Positions 1 to 6,786 of a DNA stretch of 18,130 nucleotides are shown one piece after another. Source of the DNA: an uncultured Oscillospiraceae bacterium (lineage in GTDB: Bacteria; Bacillota; Clostridia; Oscillospirales; Acutalibacteraceae); assembly GCA_900545625.1 (NCBI GenBank), contig UQZS01000039.1, forward strand, positions 1 through 18,130, written 5' to 3'. The position numbers and the translations under genes are program-made. Each line of letters starts with the position of its first letter. The stretch's first letter is position 1. The notes under the pieces were generated by a model. That model worked only from the letters and a program-made list of their open reading frames with translations, was not told the origin of the DNA and made no database searches.

Positions 1-28
1 TTTCTATTCGCTATCTTTTTTTCTTATT

Positions 29-48
29 TGTTACACATCATTGTAACA
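29..48. promoter_or_regulatory. Candidate operator palindrome, TGTTACA-N6-TGTAACA
   Basis: A perfect inverted repeat with 7-base arms (29-35 and 42-48) around a 6-base centre. It lies about 37 bases upstream of the -35 box at 85, where an activator or repressor of the PHP unit could bind. It could equally belong to a gene left of the window. The N6 spacing suits a dimeric helix-turn-helix regulator. I cannot assign a family, and chance occurrence in an AT-rich leader is possible. Confidence 0.35.
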
Positions 49-84
49 CCTACAGCACATTTCTGCTTTTGCGGCAAAAACTGC

Positions 85-113
85 TTGCAACGCCTGTCGA
101 AAAAGAGTATAAT
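85..113 (+). promoter_or_regulatory. Sigma-A-type promoter for the PHP unit
   Basis: A -35 hexamer TTGCAA (85-90) and a perfect -10 TATAAT (108-113) are separated by 17 bases, the optimal spacing for housekeeping sigma factors. Transcription would start near 120, leaving a leader of about 124 nt before the GTG start at 244. The leader contains a nearly perfect tandem 10-base repeat at 129-148. No other comparable promoter is visible in the first 243 bases. Confidence 0.75.
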
Positions 114-243
114 GGATATGCTATTTATGGTATATTGCGGTATTTTGCGCGCCGAAAGAGCCTGAATATGGGGGAATGCGCGCCGTATACGCGCAGACAG
201 GATCGGTTTTTCGTTAAATTTTCGGTAAGGAGGAACGAGTACC

Positions 244-1125
244 GTGGGCGGAGATTTACATTGTCACACCAAACTTTCGGACGGCTCTTTGGGGATCGAA
301 GATCTGATCGCGCTCGCCAAACGCTGCGGCGTGGATACGATCGCGATTGCGGATCACGACTGCCTTGCGGGCACGGTGCGCGGCAGGATCATCGGCGAGC
401 GCCTCGGCGTGCGGGTGATTCCGGGGGTGGAGCTTTCGGCGGTTGATTCAACGACCGGCAAGCGCGCACATATTCTTGGGTATTTAAGCGAGTTTCCCGA
501 CCGGCTCGAGGGGCTTTGCCACCGCAATTCGCTGGCGCGCAAAAAGGCGGCGCACTATATGATGCTGCAGATCGCAAAGCGTTTCCCCGTCAGCACGGAA
601 TTCATCGTCAAATGTGCGACGGGTTCGACCAATATCTTCCCCGCGCACATGATGCAGGCGCTCATGGAGTGCGGCTGTACGGATTCGTTGTACGGCGAGC
701 TTTATCACCGGCTGTTCGATCCGGGCGTACCCGGCAGCATCTATGTTGCGCCGAAGTTCCCGGACGCGGCGGAGGTGATCGATGCCGTGCACGCGGCGGG
801 CGGCATTGCCGTGCTTGCGCACCCGGTTTTAGATGACAACCTGGACGCCCTGCCCCGCCTTTTGGAGCATGGGCTGGATGGGCTGGAGGTCTGGCACCCG
901 TCGGCGGACGAAGAGTCGTCGGCGGCGCTTAAAAAGCTCGCAGCCAAGCACAAGCTGCTGATGCTCGGCGGGACGGATTTCCGCGGGCTTTACAATACAT
1001 CGCGCGTGCGCGTCGGCGACGTGGCAACGCCCGACGACGCGCTGCAAAAGCTGCTCGGCTACAAGGCGCGGCAGAAACGCCTTGCCAAAAAAGCGCAGAA
1101 AGCGGCGAGCGAGAGCGCGGGCTGA
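244..1125 (+). CDS. PHP-domain metal-dependent phosphoesterase (TrpH/YciV-like)
   Basis: A 293-residue cytosolic protein with the polymerase-and-histidinol-phosphatase fold. Characterised relatives (RNase AM/YciV, the TrpH-type 3',5'-nucleotide bisphosphate phosphatase) hydrolyse phosphoesters in nucleotides or RNA ends with a multinuclear metal centre; the substrate here is unknown. Visible ligand motifs are DLHCHT (H6, H8), D13, ADHD (H38), GVE (E63), H76 and LAHP (H193). The last motif reads GTDFRG: D245 is kept, but the position where this family usually has His (residue 247) is Arg. A middle insertion of about 85-165 is typical of the subfamily. The C-terminus is Lys/Ala-rich. The start is GTG at 244 with an AAGGAGG site (227-233) 10 nt upstream. 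It is co-transcribed with the next gene from the promoter at 85-113. The family call is secure; the exact activity is not. Confidence 0.9.
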   Translation: MGGDLHCHTKLSDGSLGIEDLIALAKRCGVDTIAIADHDCLAGTVRGRIIGERLGVRVIPGVELSAVDSTTGKRAHILGYLSEFPDRLEGLCHRNSLARKKAAHYMMLQIAKRFPVSTEFIVKCATGSTNIFPAHMMQALMECGCTDSLYGELYHRLFDPGVPGSIYVAPKFPDAAEVIDAVHAAGGIAVLAHPVLDDNLDALPRLLEHGLDGLEVWHPSADEESSAALKKLAAKHKLLMLGGTDFRGLYNTSRVRVGDVATPDDALQKLLGYKARQKRLAKKAQKAASESAG

Positions 1126-1143
1126 CCGCGCGGGAGGAACGCT

Positions 1144-1710
1144 ATGGAAGACAGCGACATCAAAATTTTCGGCAAAGAGCCAAAAGCGGGCGAGACGGAC
1201 GAGCTGCAGCTTATCCGCCTAATGGAAGCGCAGCGCGCAAACGGCAACATCGACAAGGCTTCAAAGCTGGGCGACTACCTTTCGGACATTTTTTTGAACG
1301 AGGATGAGCTGCTGCGCCGTCTTTCGGAAGAAGTCGGCGCGCTCGACTACCCCGCTGCGGTCATCCACCAGATCAAGATCCTGATGTTTTTCGCAGCGGA
1401 ATACTGCATCAACCGCGAGCTGCCGAACATGATCCTCAAAAGCACGGCGATCAACGCCCTGTACGGCAATATCAAATACGGCGACGCGGCGTTTTATGAG
1501 GAATTTTCCGACGGCGGGGAATACAGCTTTTATTACCTCGCCATGCGCAAGGAAACGCCGAATGTGATTTTGGAGATCGGGCGGACGTTTTCGATGCTCT
1601 GCGGCAAAGAGGATGAAGCGGGATTTGTGGAGCTGGGCAAGCGCATTTTCAACCTCACACAGGAAGAGGTCGAAAACATCATCCAGATCTTCGATTTCAA
1701 GGTGGCGTGA
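1144..1710 (+). CDS. Hypothetical protein, 188 aa, paired with the PHP gene
   Basis: I do not recognise this family. The protein is acidic and probably all-helical, with no signal peptide, no clear membrane segment and no obvious catalytic motif. A hydrophobic helix near residues 75-90 contains one of its two cysteines. An aromatic-rich patch follows around residues 118-130, and a Glu-rich C-terminal helix ends the protein. The start is ATG at 1144, preceded by GGGAGGAA; only 18 nt separate it from the PHP stop, so the two are surely one transcript. Third-position GC bias matches the neighbours, so it is a real gene. Being the only partner of the PHP phosphoesterase, it may regulate or act with it; that is inference. 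Confidence 0.85.
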   Translation: MEDSDIKIFGKEPKAGETDELQLIRLMEAQRANGNIDKASKLGDYLSDIFLNEDELLRRLSEEVGALDYPAAVIHQIKILMFFAAEYCINRELPNMILKSTAINALYGNIKYGDAAFYEEFSDGGEYSFYYLAMRKETPNVILEIGRTFSMLCGKEDEAGFVELGKRIFNLTQEEVENIIQIFDFKVA

Positions 1711-1778
1711 ACAAACCGAGCCGGCGGTGAGATTGACGCAAGCCGGACGCTTGACAAAATCATATGAGCAAAACGCAG

Positions 1779-1805
1779 CCGGGCAGCCCGAAACGGGCTG
1801 CCCGG
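1779..1805 (+). terminator. Rho-independent terminator, probably bidirectional
   Basis: A perfect 12-bp stem (1779-1790 paired with 1794-1805) with an AAA loop, followed directly by TTTTGGTTT on the plus strand. It lies 68 nt after the stop of the 188-residue protein. Read on the minus strand the same stem is followed, after 5 nt, by a TTTT run, so it may also end the leftward array, whose last likely ORF stops at 1848. Confidence 0.9.
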
Positions 1806-1847
1806 TTTTGGTTTGCCATGCGCTTTTATATCTGTCTACTTCTCCGT

Positions 1848-1970
1848 CTATTTCGCCCTGCCTTGGAACAGTGCGGCGAACAGCGAGCCGACCAGAAGGA
1901 AAAAGTCGGAACTGCGGCGGTTGCGGAAGTAGTTGGAGATATCCTCCACGCGGTCACGCAGGGTTTTCAT
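1848..1970 (-). CDS. Probable small protein, 40 aa, after leuS
   Basis: The ATG at 1970 has a purine-rich site (GGAGAGAGGA) just upstream. The ORF encodes 40 residues and stops with TAG at 1848. The first half is charged and amphipathic (MKTLRDRVEDISNYFRNRR); the second contains a hydrophobic run FFLLVGSLFAALF and ends QGRAK. By my count 30 of 39 codons after the start end in G or C, like the flanking genes, which argues for real coding. It sits 112 nt after leuS and 43 nt before the terminator, as expected for the last gene of the array. The hydrophobic stretch is short for a full transmembrane helix but could anchor it peripherally. I know no family for it. A longer in-frame extension upstream (to 2099) overlaps leuS and lacks a matching start signal, so I did not use it. 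Confidence 0.55.
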   Translation of the reverse strand: MKTLRDRVEDISNYFRNRRSSDFFLLVGSLFAALFQGRAK

Positions 1971-2082
1971 GTTTCCTCTCTCCGTTCTGCCGCAGTAAGC
2001 GGCAATATCCCTTTGCAAGGGAAGCCGAGCCGCGCAAATCGCCGTCGCTTCCGTCTTGCGGCAAAAATGATTTTTCGGCGCG

Positions 2083-4494
2083 TCAGCCCTTGACAACAAG
2101 GTTCACGAGCTTGTCGGGGACGTAAATTTCCTTGACGACGGTTTTGCCGTCTAAGAACGTCTGCGTCTTTTCGTCCGCTTTCGCCGCGGCGATGGCATCG
2201 GCAGCGGCAATATCCGCGGGGACGGTCAGCTTCGAGCGCAGCTTGCCGTTGACCTGCACCGCGATCTCAATGGTCGCGTCCACGCACTTCGCTTCGTCGA
2301 AGTCCGGCCACACGCCGTCTTTTGCGAGCATTTCGCCGTAGCCGAGCGTCGTCCACATTTCCTCGGTGACGTGCGGGGCAAAGGGGTTGAGCATCAAAAG
2401 GAACGTGCGCAGCTCTGCGCGGTTGATGCTGCCCGTGTCGTAAATCGCGTTTAAGAGCGTCATCATTGCGGCGATGGCGGTGTTGTATTTGAGCTGCTCA
2501 ATGTCCTCCGAGACCTTTTTGACGGTTTTGTGGAACGCGCTTTCGAGCTTTTCGGAATACGCGTCGCCGTCGGTAAGCATTTCCTGCAAATTCCAAACGC
2601 GGTCGATGAAGCGCTTGCATCCCTTGACGCTGTTTTCCGACCAGGGCGCCGCCTTTTCGTAGTCGCCCATGAAGAGCACATAGGTGCGCAGGACGTCCGC
2701 GCCATAGCTTTCGACGACCTCGTTGGGGTCGATGACGTTGCCGCGGGATTTCGACATCTTCACGCCGTCCGGGCCTAAAATGAGCCCCTGCGCCGTGCGT
2801 TTGGCATACGGTTCCGCACAGGGCACCACGCCGATATCATAGAGGAAGCGGTGCCAGAACCGCGAATAGATCAGGTGGCGGGTGACGTGCTCCATGCCGC
2901 CGTTGTACCAATCGACGGGCATCCAGTATTTCAGTTTATCATAATCGGCTAACGCCTTGTCGTTGTGCGGGTCCACATAGCGCAGGAAGTACCACGACGA
3001 CCCCGCCCATTGGGGCATGGTGTCCGTCTCGCGCTTCGCGTCGCCGCCGCATTTCGGGCACTTGCAGTTGACAAAGCTGTCGATCTTGGCAAGCGGGCTT
3101 TCGCCGTCCGAGCCGGGCTCGAAGTTTTCGACGGCAGGGAGCTTGAGCGGCAGTTCCTCATACGGCACGGCGACCATGCCGCAGTGCGGGCAGTGGACGA
3201 TCGGGATAGGCTCGCCCCAATAGCGCTGGCGGTTGAACGCCCAGTCCTTCATCTTATACTGCACGCCGCCTTCGCCGATGCCCTTTTCGGTAAGATATTC
3301 GATCATTTTGGCGATCGAATCCGCCTTGTTCGTAAGCCCGTTCAAGAAGCCGGAATTGACCATTTCGCCGTCGCCCGTGTAGGCTTCCTTTGAAATGTCG
3401 CCGCCTTTGATGACCTCGATGATGTCGATGCCGAACTTTTTGGCAAATTCATAGTCGCGCTGGTCGTGCGCGGGCACCGCCATGATTGCGCCCGTGCCGT
3501 AGCCCATCATCACGTAGTCGGAAATGTAGATCGGGATCTCTTTCCCATTCACGGGATTGACGGCGGTGAAGCCCTCGAGCTTCACGCCGGTCTTATCTTT
3601 GACGAGCTGCGTGCGCTCAAACTCGGTCTTTTTCGCACATTCGGCGCGGTAGCTTTCCACTTCTCCCATGTTACCAATCTTTTCGGCGTACTGATCGATG
3701 AGCGGATGCTCCGGCGCCATGACCATGAAGGTCACGCCGAACAGCGTATCGGGACGGGTGGTGTAGATGCGCAGCGTTTCGGGTATGTTCTTCAGTTGGA
3801 AATTGACGAACGCGCCGCGCGATTTGCCGATCCAGTTGACCTGCTGCTGCTTGACGTTCGGCAGGTAATCCACCGTTTCCAAGCCCTCCAGCAGCTTGTC
3901 GGCGTACTCGGTGATGCGCAGGTACCAGACGTCCTTGGACTTCTGCACCACGTCGCTGTGGCAGATGTCGCACTTACCGCCCTGGGAATCCTCGTTGGAA
4001 AGAACGACCTTGCACGACGGGCAGTAGTTGACCAGCGTTTTGTCGCGGAACGCAAGCCCGTTTTCAAACATCTTTAAGAAGATCCACTGCGTCCACTTGT
4101 AGTAGCCTTCCTCGGTCGTGTCGATGACGCGCGTCCAGTCGAACGAGAAGCCGACTTTTTTAAGCTGCGAGGTGAATTTCGCAATGTTCGTGTCGGTCAC
4201 CTTGCGCGGGTGGATGCCCGTTTTGATGGCGTAGTTTTCGGTCGGCAGGCCGTAAGCGTCAAACCCGATGGGGAACAGAACGTTGTAGCCCTGCAAGCGC
4301 CGCTTGCGCGAGAGGACCTCCAGCCCGCTGTATGCCTTGATATGCCCGACGTGCATGCCCGCGCCCGACGGGTACGGGAATTCGACCAGCGCGTAATACT
4401 TCGGCTTGTCGGACTTGTCGGCGGCGTGGAACACGCCCGCATCCTCCCACTTTTTCTGCCATTTCGGCTCCACAGCCTTAAAATTGTACTCCAT
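2083..4494 (-). CDS. leuS: Leucyl-tRNA synthetase (LeuRS)
   Basis: Charges tRNA-Leu with leucine in the cytosol. The 803 residues match bacterial LeuRS in length. The class I signatures are present: PYPSGAGMHVGH (HVGH at 48-51) and KMSKS at 579-583. A zinc-binding set CPSC...CDIC lies at 158-178. The CP1 editing domain carries TTRPDT (245-250) and the GTGAIMAVPAHDQRD segment (about 333-347) used in hydrolysis of mischarged tRNA. A second pair of CxxC-type motifs (HCPHC, CKCPKC) lies in the insertion around 434-482. The anticodon-binding and C-terminal domains are complete. I chose the ATG at 4494, with AAAGGG 8 nt upstream, over an in-frame GTG at 4503 that abuts that site. It starts 47 nt after the rsfS stop. 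Confidence 0.98.
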   Translation of the reverse strand: MEYNFKAVEPKWQKKWEDAGVFHAADKSDKPKYYALVEFPYPSGAGMHVGHIKAYSGLEVLSRKRRLQGYNVLFPIGFDAYGLPTENYAIKTGIHPRKVTDTNIAKFTSQLKKVGFSFDWTRVIDTTEEGYYKWTQWIFLKMFENGLAFRDKTLVNYCPSCKVVLSNEDSQGGKCDICHSDVVQKSKDVWYLRITEYADKLLEGLETVDYLPNVKQQQVNWIGKSRGAFVNFQLKNIPETLRIYTTRPDTLFGVTFMVMAPEHPLIDQYAEKIGNMGEVESYRAECAKKTEFERTQLVKDKTGVKLEGFTAVNPVNGKEIPIYISDYVMMGYGTGAIMAVPAHDQRDYEFAKKFGIDIIEVIKGGDISKEAYTGDGEMVNSGFLNGLTNKADSIAKMIEYLTEKGIGEGGVQYKMKDWAFNRQRYWGEPIPIVHCPHCGMVAVPYEELPLKLPAVENFEPGSDGESPLAKIDSFVNCKCPKCGGDAKRETDTMPQWAGSSWYFLRYVDPHNDKALADYDKLKYWMPVDWYNGGMEHVTRHLIYSRFWHRFLYDIGVVPCAEPYAKRTAQGLILGPDGVKMSKSRGNVIDPNEVVESYGADVLRTYVLFMGDYEKAAPWSENSVKGCKRFIDRVWNLQEMLTDGDAYSEKLESAFHKTVKKVSEDIEQLKYNTAIAAMMTLLNAIYDTGSINRAELRTFLLMLNPFAPHVTEEMWTTLGYGEMLAKDGVWPDFDEAKCVDATIEIAVQVNGKLRSKLTVPADIAAADAIAAAKADEKTQTFLDGKTVVKEIYVPDKLVNLVVKG

Positions 4495-4541
4495 TGCTTT
4501 CACCCTTTGTATGCGGTAGATGATTTTTAACTATTGTAAAA

Positions 4542-4895
4542 TTATTCCGTGACCCACGCCGAAAGATCGACCGGTTTTGCGTCGCCCCAGAGCTTTTCGA
4601 GTGCGAACAGCGCGCGGTCGGCGGCAGTGAACACGTGCACGACCACGCTTTTGTAGTCGAGTAAGATCCAGCCCGTGGTTTTGCCCTCGATATGGTCAGG
4701 TTCCACGCCGAGCTCTGCGAGCTTTTCCTCAAGCTCGTCGGCAAGCGCGCGCACGTGCGTGGATGACGTGCCCGTGACAAGCAGGAAATAGTCGGCGACG
4801 GAGCTGACCTCCGCAATTTCCAGCGCGGTCAAATCCATGCCCTTTTTCGCGTCTAAAATTTTTACGGCGTTTTCAAGAATGGCCTTCGGTTCCAT
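4542..4895 (-). CDS. rsfS: Ribosomal silencing factor RsfS
   Basis: A 117-residue member of the RsfS/YbeB/Iojap family. RsfS binds ribosomal protein uL14 on the 50S subunit and blocks subunit joining when nutrients are scarce. Family features visible are the DLTALEIAEVSSVADYFLLVTGTSSTH-type core (residues 21-47), GKTTGWILLDYKSVVVHVF (71-89), and a C-terminal LEKLWGDA motif. The ATG at 4895 has an AAAGG site rather far upstream, at about 15-16 nt, so translation may be modest. It normally follows yqeK closely; here a 335-base gap with a repeat separates them, and a TATAAT hexamer at 4927-4932 could give it its own promoter. Confidence 0.96.
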   Translation of the reverse strand: MEPKAILENAVKILDAKKGMDLTALEIAEVSSVADYFLLVTGTSSTHVRALADELEEKLAELGVEPDHIEGKTTGWILLDYKSVVVHVFTAADRALFALEKLWGDAKPVDLSAWVTE

Positions 4896-4926
4896 GTAAG
4901 GCGTTTCATCCTTTCTGTTTTATCCC

Positions 4927-4932
4927 ATTATA
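4927..4932 (-). promoter_or_regulatory. Possible -10 element upstream of rsfS
   Basis: On the minus strand a perfect TATAAT lies 32 nt upstream of the rsfS start, in an AT-rich tract unlike the surrounding GC-rich DNA. There is no good -35 at 16-18 nt spacing (the hexamer at 4950-4955 reads AAGCGA) and no extended -10 TG. This is suggestive only. Confidence 0.35.
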
Positions 4933-5049
4933 CTTTCTCTAAAAATAATTCGCTTTTGGAGAGAGTTGAACGGCAACCCTTTTGCGCGTGTTGTTGTCCC
5001 GCTCTTCCCGTGGAAGAACGATCTCGCACAAACCCTCGGTTCTCTTTTT

Positions 5050-5187
5050 GCCCCCTCTGACGAGGGGGCTGTCGAGCACAGCGAGACTGGGGGAGAGAAG
5101 TAACACCGCGTTTTCCGTTATAAATGCTACTTTGTCTCTCCCTCCGTCACGCGCAAAGCGCGTGCCACCTCCCTCATCAGAGGGAGG
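5050..5187. repeat. MITE-like palindromic repeat with inverted modules
   Basis: Two related modules of about 50 bases face each other around a 36-base spacer. Left, 5050-5098, read on plus; right, 5135-5187, read on minus. Both begin with a hairpin containing CCCTCTGAYGAGGG and both end in GGGAGAGA. Each module folds: the left has an 8-bp stem at 5050-5069 and a 5-bp stem around 5068-5082; the right has an 8-bp stem at 5168-5187 and a 6-bp ACGCGC/GCGCGT stem at 5149-5163. There is no transposase and no credible coding. From memory, similar GC-rich palindromes are scattered through gut Clostridia genomes; copy number here cannot be seen. It fills most of the 335-base gene-free gap between yqeK and rsfS. 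Confidence 0.75.
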
Positions 5188-5230
5188 AAGAATAACCACG
5201 TCGCCTAAGCTGCACATTTTCCGATTATGC

Positions 5231-5824
5231 CTATTTCTCCTCCGCTTTTTCTCTCACAACCAGCACCGCGTCGTTGTATGCGCCGATGCTGTCGGGGTCT
5301 ACAAGCGCGGCGGCGGCAACGAGCTCGGCAACCGTGAATTGCAGTCCCTCGATGATCGCTTCTTCCAAAGAGCGTTTCGCAGTCGCGCGCATATGCTCGA
5401 CCTCGGGGTAATCGCGGTCGGCGGAAACAAAGTCCGCAATAAAAACGACCTTTTCAAGGCACGTCATGTCCGCGCGCCCCGTGGTGTGGTAGCGCACCGC
5501 CGTCAAAATATCCTCGTCCGTGACATGCAGGCGACTTCTCAAATACGCTTCCCCCGCAATGGCGTGCCAGGTTTTCGGGCTTTGGCGCTGCGTTTTTGTG
5601 AGCATTATACCATTGTCGCAAAAGAATTTCAACATGTCGTCGGGCGGCGTGTTTTTCATGATGTCATGCACAAGCCCCGCCGTGTAGGCTTTTTCCGGGT
5701 CTGCGCCGTATTGCATTGCAAGCTCGCGCGCGCTTTCGGCGACGCACAGCGAGTGGTGCAGACGCTGTGGATTCAGTTTTTGCTTTATCGCATCCAAAAA
5801 TTCAGCGTTGCGTTCGGTATCCAT
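5231..5824 (-). CDS. yqeK: Ap4A hydrolase, HD-domain (YqeK family)
   Basis: A 197-residue HD-domain phosphohydrolase. Characterised YqeK proteins cleave diadenosine tetraphosphate symmetrically to two ADP, using a dinuclear metal site. Metal-ligand motifs are visible: H24 (LHHSL), H53-D54 (LVHDIMK), H87 (WHAIAGE), H113 (RYHT) and D131 (FIADF). The ATG at 5824 follows AAGGGATTGT and overlaps the nadD end by 23 nt, so translation is probably coupled to nadD. The frame stays open further upstream through nadD, but the family's N-terminus matches this start. Upstream neighbour nadD and, beyond the repeat, rsfS complete a conserved Firmicute cluster. Confidence 0.95.
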   Translation of the reverse strand: MDTERNAEFLDAIKQKLNPQRLHHSLCVAESARELAMQYGADPEKAYTAGLVHDIMKNTPPDDMLKFFCDNGIMLTKTQRQSPKTWHAIAGEAYLRSRLHVTDEDILTAVRYHTTGRADMTCLEKVVFIADFVSADRDYPEVEHMRATAKRSLEEAIIEGLQFTVAELVAAAALVDPDSIGAYNDAVLVVREKAEEK

Positions 5825-6437
5825 ACAATCCCTTTTCCCGTATATAGGCTTCCACCGCCGGCGGCAGATAGACTTGTGTGTCCGCGCCGCTTCGGATCGC
5901 TTCGCGAAGCGCGGAGGAACTGATCTCCAACGGCTCGATGTCTGAAAATCGCAGGTGCGGCGCCGTATGGTCCTGCACATAAATGCGCAAATGCGAAAAC
6001 GCATAGCTACGCATTTTTTGCAGATCGTCTGCATTTTGCCGCGCAGCGACGCACAGTGTGCAGCGTTCCAGCAGTTCGCGGTAGTGATACCATTTATGGA
6101 ACGACAAAAACATATCCGAGCCCATCAAAAGAAAGATCTCCGCCTGCGGATATTGTGCGTCGAGCGCGCGGACGGTATACACGGTATAGCTGTCGGACGG
6201 GCGTATGATCTCCATGTCGCTGACTTCATACCGCGGATCGGGGAAGGCGAGGCGGCACATATCGAGCCGTTCGCTGTCGAGCGCCAAGTCCTCACAGATC
6301 TTGTGGACGGGGCGCTTGTCGGGAACGATCAGCACCTTGTCGAATGCGATCTCCCTGCAAAACGCTTCCAGCAGCCGCACATGCCCGAAATGCGGTGGGT
6401 TGAACGTGCCGCCGTACAGTGCGATCTTCATAGGCAT
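5802..6437 (-). CDS. nadD: Nicotinate-nucleotide adenylyltransferase
   Basis: Joins ATP and nicotinate mononucleotide to form deamido-NAD in NAD biosynthesis. The 211-residue protein shows the nucleotidyltransferase signature GGTFNPPHFGH (residues 9-19, with H16 and H19 of the HxGH-type site), the LMGSDMFLSFHKW segment that shapes the nicotinate pocket, and ISSSALREAIRSG near the C-terminus (variant of the ISSTxIR motif). I chose the ATG at 6437, about 10 nt from AAGG and 1 nt past the yhbY stop; a second ATG at 6431 is possible. The frame is open to 6488 but that extension lies within yhbY and is not family-like. The 3' end overlaps yqeK. Confidence 0.96.
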   Translation of the reverse strand: MPMKIALYGGTFNPPHFGHVRLLEAFCREIAFDKVLIVPDKRPVHKICEDLALDSERLDMCRLAFPDPRYEVSDMEIIRPSDSYTVYTVRALDAQYPQAEIFLLMGSDMFLSFHKWYHYRELLERCTLCVAARQNADDLQKMRSYAFSHLRIYVQDHTAPHLRFSDIEPLEISSSALREAIRSGADTQVYLPPAVEAYIREKGLYGYRTQR

Positions 6438-6438
6438 T

Positions 6439-6759
6439 TCATTTTTTCCTTTTCGGCGTATTTCCCTTTTCCTTTTTGTCCTTTTCATGCAGCTTTTCGC
6501 TGTAACGGTAAAACACCATGCTGCCGCCCACGACGGAGACGACTTCGGCGCCTGTCGCGGCGGCGATCTCGTCGGCGATGTCGCGCGGGCGGGCGGGCGC
6601 GGTCTCCAAAAGCACCTTGAGCTTGATGAGCTCTCTGGCGGTCAGCGCGTCGTCGGTCTGTTTGATGAGCGCATCCGAAACGCCGCCCTTGCCCACTTGG
6701 AACAGCGGTTCAAGCCCGTTTGCCTGCGCGCGCAGCGCGGCGCGTTCTTTTCCGGTCAT
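6439..6759 (-). CDS. yhbY: CRM-domain RNA-binding protein YhbY
   Basis: A 106-residue protein whose first ~90 residues form a YhbY/CRM domain, a KH-like fold that binds pre-50S ribosomal particles. The hallmark loop GKGG appears in FQVGKGGVSDALI (about 21-33), followed by the ARELIKLKVL strand and GAEVVSVVGGSMVFYR. The C-terminus ends in a lysine-rich tail (EKDKKEKGNTPKRKK), plausibly extra RNA contact. The ATG at 6759 follows AAAGGA. It begins 27 nt after rdgB, and its stop is 1 nt before the nadD start. In many Firmicutes it is preceded by obg; here rdgB takes that place. Confidence 0.95.
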   Translation of the reverse strand: MTGKERAALRAQANGLEPLFQVGKGGVSDALIKQTDDALTARELIKLKVLLETAPARPRDIADEIAAATGAEVVSVVGGSMVFYRYSEKLHEKDKKEKGNTPKRKK

Positions 6760-6786
6760 AGGTTGATTTCCTTTCGTATCTGCTTC

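Noticed and set aside
69..446. A 125-residue plus-strand ORF overlapping the PHP gene start
   Set aside because: It is Arg-rich, out of frame with the clear PHP domain, and begins upstream of the predicted transcription start.
5050..5187. Reading the repeat hairpins as an intrinsic terminator or CRISPR repeats
   Set aside because: Neither strand shows a T-run directly after a stem, and there are only two inverted modules with no repeat-spacer periodicity.
4939..5217. A 92-residue minus-strand ORF across the yqeK-rsfS gap
   Set aside because: Its sequence is translation of the palindromic repeat (PSLAVLDSPLVRGG-type peptide). There is no ribosome site and no coding bias; such ORFs are repeat artefacts.
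4982..5923. A 313-residue plus-strand ORF
   Set aside because: It starts near the repeat and then runs antisense to yqeK and the nadD end. GC-rich genes commonly leave long open shadow frames.
5825..6034. Extension of yqeK upstream to 6034
   Set aside because: The frame is open only because it lies across nadD. The YqeK family begins at the ATG at 5824, which has its own ribosome site.
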